DNA of 64,000 nt from assembly GCA_030248225.1 (NCBI GenBank), contig JASANE010003537.1:1-64000 (forward strand), written 5' to 3'. This stretch comes from Trileptium ribeirensis (lineage: Eukaryota; Nematoda; Enoplea; Enoplida; Thoracostomopsidae). Under the pieces are notes generated by a model. That model had not been told where the DNA came from. It searched no databases and worked only from the letters and a program-made list of their open reading frames with translations. Of this stretch, positions 57,401 to 64,000 are shown piece by piece. Each line of letters opens with the position of its first letter. The stretch's first letter is position 1. The translations under genes and the position numbers were made by a program.

Positions 57401-60165
57401 CGAACACTCTTAATCGTTACGCGCATTTAACAGGGGCAAGTTATCAGCCTCGACATGTTTGACCAGCTTGACTTCAACACTGTTCAACCCATGGCGAAAC
57501 GGTCACGATTGCTTCAAAAACACACTGGATGTTAGGGACACATTCTAAAAGCCTTGACAACTTTATCCAAGCCTAATTTTTATGCCCGAGGGACAACCAC
57601 GTTTAACTCATAAAGTTTTTGTGAAGAAAGACCGATACATTCATTTGTGGCTCTTTACTTTCTTTACCTACACACTCGCACTTATTTAAGATCGAAAATC
57701 TAGATCTAAATTAATATTCTCAGCGTTAGGGCCGGTTACTTCTTATTCAATATCCACCGGCCACCGAGATGGTTAGCTCTTACACTAAAGGACAGTCCAA
57801 AAACTTATTTATGTAGTTTTGAAAATTAAGTATTTTGGGTTTCCAACTAACCAGGAATCAGAGACTGTCAAATGAAGAGTATTCGCCTCCTTCACCTATG
57901 GCAAATATAGTATACGCTAAAATTGACCGCCTAAAGCCAAAGTATATCGATATTCCGAAACTTTTATATTGACGAAAAGCTTATTTCAGCACTCTCGAAG
58001 CAATGTTTTGTCGGTCTCTGTCAGTAAAGTTTTGCACTTAGCCACGAAATCCAATTTTAGGATATGCGGATTATCCAAACATCGCGGATATTATCCGGAT
58101 ATGAAATAGTATCCGAATATCTTTGCCCATCACTATTGAGAATGGTATGATACTCTATGAAGTCATCATATCAACGCACTGGGGTATGAAGCAATCCATT
58201 TCGGCGCACTGAGTAATCTATTTCGGTCCTGGCCCACTGGCTCTGGGGAGGGCTACAGCACTCACTTTTGAGGATGTCATGGTATTACGGACTAAAATTA
58301 TTTCCAGCCATCTAGTTTTGAGGTGGGTATAGTGTCTCCCTTAAAACTAGGGCGGTCGTCCGAAGTTATATTTTCAAACGGTTTTTGTTGGTGATGGGAG
58401 GGGGAGTTGAAACAAATTTTTGTCTATGGTACCATAACCCACCACAAAAAAGTAAGAGGTAATCCCCAAAACCTAGCGGCGTTAGGTCGAAATAGATCGC
58501 GTCACGCAGGACACGTTTATATGGTCATTTCGAAGAGTGTCATACTCTATTCAGAAATCATCATAAACTTTATATATATATACTATGAAAGTGATATAAA
58601 TTTTCAAAAAATCTTCATCGCAAAAAATTTTCATGAAAGTATTTTAAAAATTATGAAAGTGATATAAATATTCGTATGATGCATATAGATGGAAGCGGTA
58701 TGAGAATTGTTGCGTTGTAATGTTACTGCAATTCATGCATAGCCTCAGATTGTGAAATAATAGTGAAGTAATGTCCGCGTGTGAGCTGGGGCTCGCAGCA
58801 AAATATACTCTATTTTGAGTTGAAATGTATATAATGTATTCCGAGCCGACGAGTCACGCTGCACAAAGGATTTAATGGTGATTTGTAACTAGTACAGCAG
58901 CAGTATGTGACGTCGTTAATGTGGATTGTTTGGTAACGTGGAAAATATATTGAATATGGTAAAATCTATATTTTTCAATTTCATCTGAGATCGCACCATA
59001 ACTATCATACTGTTTACTTCGCATTAAATCGGCCTGCTTGCCGAAATAAATGATTTAAATTGGCGTTTTTCTTAATTGATGTGGCTCAAATGATAAGACG
59101 TCTGGAGTGCTTTTTGAATTTGATATCCTCTAGCAGTCTAATCGTTTCGAGTGAGCCGATTTTGTCTCAGTTGAAAGGTTAAAATAATTGTGCATTGTCT
59201 TTTCGCCCACAAGGCTAGTTGTACCACTTGTTGGATTTTCAGTACTTAGATCAAATTGCTTGTAACACTGTCTCGGGTATAGTGGCGTTAACTGAAAACA
59301 CACATTATTTCTCCTTTGCCATAAAATTTGGCATTTTTTCGACACTTTGGTATGCAGCGGCATATAAAGTAGGCTCCTTCTTTTCCACATTTATGTGCAT
59401 AACCCGCTAATATGTACTTATAATTTCCGTTCCACTTTTACTGATTGTACTAACAGTTTTTTGTCTATCTGTGTCTTTGACGGGCGCTCAGGAAGCTCAG
59501 TTCGGAACCTCGAATTCGCTATGGATCCAGACTAACCACGCTAGCCTGTTGTTCTGCAAAGGCTAATTGCTGTTGTTATACAATTTTCAGAAAAGTTAAA
59601 TATTCGAAATTGCTTTATGTTGCGCCCTCCTGAGTATACGAGAATTAACTTGCAAATACATAATTGGAAGCAGTTGTTTGTCGCAGGAAACGTTGGGCAA
59701 CAGCATAGCTAACATTTTGGATTAAGTAATGCTTCAAAAATTATAAATATATTAGTGTCTAAATTCTCATCAGGACCAAAGATTTACCTCCGGGAAGCTT
59801 TGAGCTGGCGGCCTACCAAGCTTCTGCCCAGAAGAACCCGAGATATCTAGAGTTAACTGGGAAATTTAATAATTGCATTTTATAGTTTTTTTTCATACGT
59901 TTAGAACCTGTATATCGCTGTTTATGTTGCATATTTATTATTTACCCGCTCAAAACACGGATTTCTGCAGGCCACACTCCAGTTTAGTTAAGATTTTGTT
60001 TTTAGTAGTCGAAATGTAAGCATTCGTATTGACTGTTGTCATAGTCATTTTTTGTTAGGACGACGCTTTTTGTAGTCATCTTAAAATAGCTAGTGGAAGT
60101 AAAAATTCACATGAGAGGATTGCCAAAATTTTGGGCCCCTCCTAACCCTCTATATATAGAGGCCA
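57401..60165. other. Gene-free stretch with transposon remnants
   Basis: Positions 58040-58140 contain ATTATCCGGATATG, then TTTGCCCATCACTATT, which reads on the minus strand as a hAT-like end (AGTGATGGGCAAA). Positions 58145-58170 and 58535-58560 share the direct word CATACTCTAT. Positions 59085-59160 are tRNA-like (GTGGCTCAAATGATAAGACG). The plus frame 59219-59410 has a hydrophobic stretch (FSFAIKFGIFSTLWYAAAYK) after TTGGATTTTCAG, but there is no known relative and the reverse strand is open too. Confidence 0.35.
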
Positions 60166-60560
60166 GATTATTTGACTGACCCAGGGTTTTTTCAAAACGG
60201 ACCCTGGGTCCAGACAAACTCTGAGTCCAGATTTACAATTTTTGGCTAGAGAATTTCACGAATTTTTTACACAATAACGAAACGTAATTACGAAACGCAA
60301 GTTTACATTATTACAAATACATAAATTTTTCTCTGCCTGTCCCAAGCCAGGATAAAGGACGAGGGCCATCCATGAAACCAGCAGTAATCAACTATGTACA
60401 CATATAAGCACGAACGGCTAAAAGCCTGCAATTTGTAATAGAATTTATTTGCAAGTCCTATATTTCCGAACCGAAACTGCCCTGTGTCCAGCAAAATTTT
60501 TTTGGGTCCACGTAAAAATATTTGGGTCCAGACCCAGGTGGATTAAAAAACCTAGCTGAC
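60166..60560. mobile_element. Probable MITE with GACCCTGGGTCC ends
   Basis: The left end, CTGACCCAGGGTTTTTT, then GGACCCTGGGTCC, is mirrored on the right by GGGTCCAGACCCAGG, then AAAAAACCTAGCTGACC, read inverted. The match is imperfect and no target duplication could be fixed, so the borders are approximate. The short frames inside are not genes. Confidence 0.5.
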
Positions 60561-60713
60561 CAGCATTATTTCTCCGTGCTGTATAAATTATTTCGCAGGG
60601 GTGGAGAAATGTGTGTTGTGAAATTAAAAAGCTAATCGAATGTATCAAAGTGAACATTAAGACTGAAAATATTTTGTTTTTATGTTAATGCCAAGAATAG
60701 ATGCACTTACTAT

Positions 60714-60855
60714 TTAGTTTGTTAGCTGATTTTGACGAGAAAACAGAATGTATTGATTATAAATTTCGCCGTGTTGATATCCAGAAGGCGTGAAACCGAA
60801 ACTTTGATTCCGACTAAATTTAGCGTCAACGAGAGCCGGTATTCCGGTTACCTCT
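60714..60855 (-). CDS. Candidate terminal exon, unknown
   Basis: After an acceptor-like TTATGCCTTTTAAGCAG, one base of a split codon precedes 46 codons ending in TAA. It reads EVTGIPALVDAKFSRNQSFG, then FTPSGYQHGEIYNQYILF and SRQNQLTN. Codon use is m coding-like in balance, with little low complexity. It is not a glutathione S-transferase C-terminus, although it lies 1.3 kb downstream of that exon on the same strand. A frame upstream of the acceptor is open into R1 text, so the border is inferred. No family recognised. Confidence 0.38.
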
Positions 60856-60889
60856 CTGCTTAAAAGGCATAATATATTCGATTTGTATT

Positions 60890-61290
60890 CAAGATAGCAA
60901 AACCATCGTATTCTTTTTAATATAAGATCACGCGATAACGTGTCGAAATTTGAAAATTTCTGCAAAGCGTTGGAGAATCATATTCGTGTGGTTCACAAGG
61001 ACCAGAAGTGGTCCCACAAAAAGTCGTATTCAACAAAGTTGAGCCGATGAATCTTTCGGTGCGAAGCCTGTGCTGCGAGATACATATTTTTTAGCTGAAC
61101 CGCACTGGTACCCACATGACCATATTTAGCAACAACTCTTAAAAAGCATATTACTTGAAATTTCTTAAAAAAATGAATATTAATAAAAAGTTCGTGCTCC
61201 AGAAACGGCATACCAGAGTATGATACGCGACAGCATGATAAGTGAATGACAACAAAACGTAGCCCATTAGTACAATTGGCTAAATACCGC
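60890..61290 (+). repeat. Repeat R1, copy 4 (diverged tail)
   Basis: AGCAAAACCATCGTATTC and CGAAATTTGAAAATTTCTG, then GTTGAGCCGATGAATCTTTC, GAAGCCTGTGCTGCGAGATA and CTGGTACCCACATGACC follow the order of copies 1 and 2 in the same orientation. Only one tandem landmark remains. Confidence 0.6.
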
Positions 61291-62204
61291 TTTTGCCAGA
61301 AAATACTTTCATTAACATGCAGCAAACAAAAATAGAAAGAACACTTCAAAGACTAAAACCTACGACATTATAAGTTTTGGCCGTTCTAGCCGACTTCAAA
61401 CACAGCATCAAAAACCCTTTAAAAATTAAAACCATCCATAAAATGGTACATTAGGCGAAACGTTTTAAGCTGTTATCGGTAAGCTTGTACAAAATTACTG
61501 GCCTTTCCATTATGTGGTGGCGTATCCATTCCTTCACCCCATTCGTAAAATCCCCCATGTTCGCACCACCACGCTCCAGAAAATATCCGTTTTTAATGTT
61601 TATTCAGGTAATAAAAATAAGGTGTGTTAAAGAAATTGTTAGTAGCCGCGGAGTGATTTAATAAGGCAGTTAAGATTCCTTATAATGCAATCAAAGCACA
61701 AAGGCAAGAATGGCAGTCCTGACATGCCCATTTCAAATATGTTTTAAGCAAATGAGCTGTAAAAGCAGTACATAGGTATATTAAACCGCTCCTTTGTTTG
61801 TATATAACTGCACAAGACCACGTCAATAATAAAGTTTTCGCAATTTTCCAAGCTCGTAGAAAAGAACAATAAAGTCTTGACATACTCATTTCAATTTTCC
61901 TTCGGCGAAAATGCAATCGTCACAAAAAATTGTGCTTTGCCACTTTTGGGGGGGGGGCAGGTTGCTCACAAATGTATATAGAGTTCATACATACAGTATA
62001 TATGCCAGACGACAAATTTCCATAGTATATTGCCTTATTTTGTATAATAAATATTTCCGGACAAAAACCTGTTATCTAAAAGTGAGTTTCCAAGAGTTAT
62101 TAGCGATAACGTTAGGATAGCTGATCAACTGAATTCCACAAGGGCTGCGAACCATTCAAAGACGTAACGCTAAAACCCAGAAATTGACGCGTAAACCCGC
62201 TCAC
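61291..62204. other. Probable intron of the GST gene
   Basis: No C-terminal GST exon was found. Positions 61480-61590 form a GC-richer block, open on the minus strand as GAWWCEHGGFYEWGEGMD, a striking Trp-rich text that I could not place. A G-run lies at 61950-61957. Confidence 0.35.
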
Positions 62205-62297
62205 CAAACTGTTTCGCCAGGTATCGAGCAATGCTAATTGATTGACACAACTTATTTCCATCAACTTCTAGCACCGGCAGTTGACCCATTGGTGTTG
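62205..62297 (-). CDS. Glutathione S-transferase, sigma-class-like, internal exon
   Basis: On the minus strand, the acceptor TTTGAATTTTCAG opens 93 bases that read TPMGQLPVLEVDGNKLCQS, then ISIARYLAKQF, and close at TTTG/GTGAGC. This is the end of the thioredoxin-fold N-terminal domain of cytosolic GSTs. (M/F)GQ(L/M)PVLEVDG carries the cis-Pro, and QS.(A/S)IARYLA holds the glutathione-binding Gln-Ser pair. These enzymes conjugate glutathione to electrophiles in the cytosol; sigma members include prostaglandin D synthases and many invertebrate detoxifying GSTs. The exon enters with two bases and leaves one (G, continuing the usual FG). The exon with the catalytic Tyr should lie to the right and the helical domain to the left. 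Neither was found, so the gene may extend beyond the window. Confidence 0.9.
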
Positions 62298-62820
62298 CTG
62301 AAAATTCAAACACAATAATTATTATATAATTATTCATCCTACAACACTAAAACGAGAATATAAAATTGTTGAGACGCTAATATTCAACAATCCAACAATA
62401 ACTGTACTGGTGACAAGCATAAATGCGATAAAACTAAGCACACAAATAATAATGATGATACAGTATGAGGTGCATTTCGAGCGTTTGGCTCACTCGAGAT
62501 TTCGACACTATTTTAGCACAAATATCGCATCGCGAGCGAGCTACAGTCTTTTATGGCGAGTACTGTACGACTTCGCTGCACGGCATTAGCTCAACCAAAG
62601 CCAGTCAATTATTGAGAAAAGTAGAACGATCATCTAAAGGTTCATACAGGAGTGACTGCGGCTGGTCTGCGCTCAATTATTACAGGGGCGTAGACAAGGG
62701 GTATGTCCCTTCAATCCGTGACTCCGAGTAGTAGAAACACTTAAGCTACAGACAACGGTCATTCGTATCAGGTCCCTCACAATTACCAGGTGCCCCCAAA
62801 CGTTATTGCTGGTTACGCTA
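62298..62820. other. GST intron or upstream region
   Basis: Positions 62470-62690 are GC-richer and CG-containing. On the minus strand a TATA-like CCATAAAAGAC lies near 62550, so a promoter is possible, but no N-terminal GST codons follow it. The plus frame 62465-62731 is not credited. CAGGGGCGTAGACAAGG at 62684 resembles a hAT-like MITE end without a partner. Confidence 0.35.
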
Positions 62821-62937
62821 CAGTCACGGCTAAAAATAAGTGCAAAATAATCGATCGAAATTTCGATCAATTTCGATTAAAAGAAATTTCTATCGATTTC
62901 GATGATTTTCGATTGCACTTATTTCTGGCCGCGACTG
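62821..62937. mobile_element. MITE, CGATCGA-rich family, copy 2
   Basis: The left end CAGTCACGGCTAAAAATAAG and TGCA are repeated inverted at the right end, TGCACTTATTTCTGGCCG, then CGACTG, with about four mismatches over 24 bases. The 117-bp element is a near-complete hairpin with AATCGATCGAAATTTCGAT inside. No target duplication identified. Confidence 0.75.
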
Positions 62938-63556
62938 CATAAAGGACCATTATTGCGATTTTCCAAAATGAGAGGTCTTGCGCCCACTTTAAAGCGACGT
63001 GATAACAATATTATTCCAGCAATGTATAAGTGGAAACTCTACAACCATTTCTATCACATACAGGCAGAACGATGAACCTATATTTTTAATCCTCGAATAA
63101 CCAAAAAGAAAAATATATTTAAGATTAATGAATCCCAACACTGCGAAGAAAATATATAGAGCATCACTATTCCACTTTGTAGGCCCCTGGAGCTTGCCGC
63201 GTTTGATGCACACCACTAAATATAATCGTTTTTATCCCACTGAAAAACACCGACTACATATATATAATATTCTAGCCATTTGCGTGCAATTCAAATCAAA
63301 ATTGACAAAATTTGACTGTTTTTGTCGGACTTGGCCGATATATGCAATATCGCTATCGGTTTTTTGAAAGATCAAAAATACAGATACCGATATCACAAAC
63401 AGTAGAAAAAGATTTGAAACTAACTAGAACAAGTTAGAAAAAATTCTAAACGGGAATTGGAAAAAGGAACCCCGTAAACTACAACTTTGTTAAATTATTT
63501 TCAGGTTGTTATAAACAGAAAAACGCTTTTTCAATCATAATAATACTCTGCATTAT
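62938..63556. other. Non-coding stretch, nothing recognised
   Basis: AT-rich. Overlapping frames on both strands at 62989-63367 have no support. Confidence 0.4.
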
Positions 63557-63984
63557 TTCACTCACTAAAATATCAAAAACTAGCAAAACACTGAACCCCT
63601 TCGGGTATAAATTGTTCAAAGTATTCGTTCATGCCCCTTATTTCAATCACTAAAATATCGAAAACAAGCAAAACACTAAACACCAGCAAACCTAACAAAG
63701 TCACCAGAGTGCCCAATTTGACCAACTATGCTTTTTATCGGATCTAAATTGTACTTTGGGTGAGCCAGCTACGAAAACTGCAATTTTTGGGCCCCAAAGC
63801 TCGATTAGCCCAATTTTAGGGCTACATAAAGGCAACTTGTTGCTAGAAAAAGTGCTTATAAAGTCTCTATAGCACTCAATTTGATCAGATTTACTTTTTA
63901 GCTAACCCAAAAAAGCACTTTGGGCGAGCCAGGTACCAAAAATCAAAGTTTTGGGTCCACAAATGCTCGATTAGCCCAATGTAG
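63557..63984 (+). repeat. Two short direct repeat pairs at the window end
   Basis: TCACTAAAATATCAAAAAC and AGCAAAACACTGAAC (from 63561) recur 84 bases later with few changes. ACTTTGGGTGAGCCAG and CTCGATTAGCCCAAT (63753-63820) recur at 63917-63984, a period of 164. The array may continue beyond the window. Confidence 0.7.
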
Positions 63985-64000
63985 ATAGGTACTGGAATTG

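Noticed and set aside
60714..60855. C-terminal exon of the GST gene
   Set aside because: Same strand and downstream, but the residues do not match any GST C-terminal domain.

Overview
This 64 kb window is AT-rich, gene-poor animal nuclear DNA. Four things point to a metazoan, most likely an invertebrate: short exons with GT-AG style splice sites, CR1/L2-type LINE retrotransposons with target-site duplications, a Merlin-type transposase, and many small inverted-repeat transposons. The species cannot be named from the sequence. No prokaryotic operon, phage, plasmid, rRNA gene or CRISPR array is visible.

Host genes appear only as exons. (1) Plus strand, 11354-12387: four consecutive exons whose phases all agree and which end in a stop. 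The protein is unknown and one intron appears to be GC-AG. (2) Minus strand, 36808-37011: an exon resembling the second half of a DnaJ J-domain. (3) Minus strand, 43466-44065: a 200-codon terminal exon with a coiled coil and a low-complexity tail. (4) Minus strand, 62205-62297: a sigma-class-like glutathione S-transferase exon, the most secure family call in the window. Weaker coding candidates lie near 8.0, 9.7, 20.9, 32.3, 39.1, 51.4 and 60.7 kb. These exons do not act together in any visible pathway.

The rest is mostly transposable elements and their debris. A broken Merlin transposase fills 69-978. Three LINE pieces sit at 50.5-57.4 kb: an RNase-H-lineage 3' fragment, a CR1-like copy of 2.6 kb and an L2-like copy. 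Two of them have direct target-site duplications. Non-autonomous DNA elements with readable termini lie at 4702-5159 (5-bp duplication), 26601-26947 and 34592-34952 (one hAT-like family, each with a perfect 8-bp duplication), 8580-8895, 62821-62937 and 23611-24783. The last is nested inside another repeat. tRNA-derived SINEs cluster at 46-48 kb.

Several repeat families recur and are labelled here R1, R2, R3, R6, R8 and F5. R1 (13.6, 18.0, 49.5 and 60.9 kb) carries internal tandem units of about 160-190 bp followed by a unique tail. In the 49.5 kb copy a 133-bp piece of that tail is inverted. F5 forms large foldback palindromes at 19.6 and 40.6 kb. In two places R1 is followed directly by F5, so they may be one composite unit.

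No complete new biological system was found. The best leads are the unknown four-exon gene with its GC-AG intron, the R1/F5 family with its micro-inversion, the nested R3-in-F5 insertion, and two roughly 100-base tracts made only of A and C, which are either odd simple sequence or assembly artefacts.
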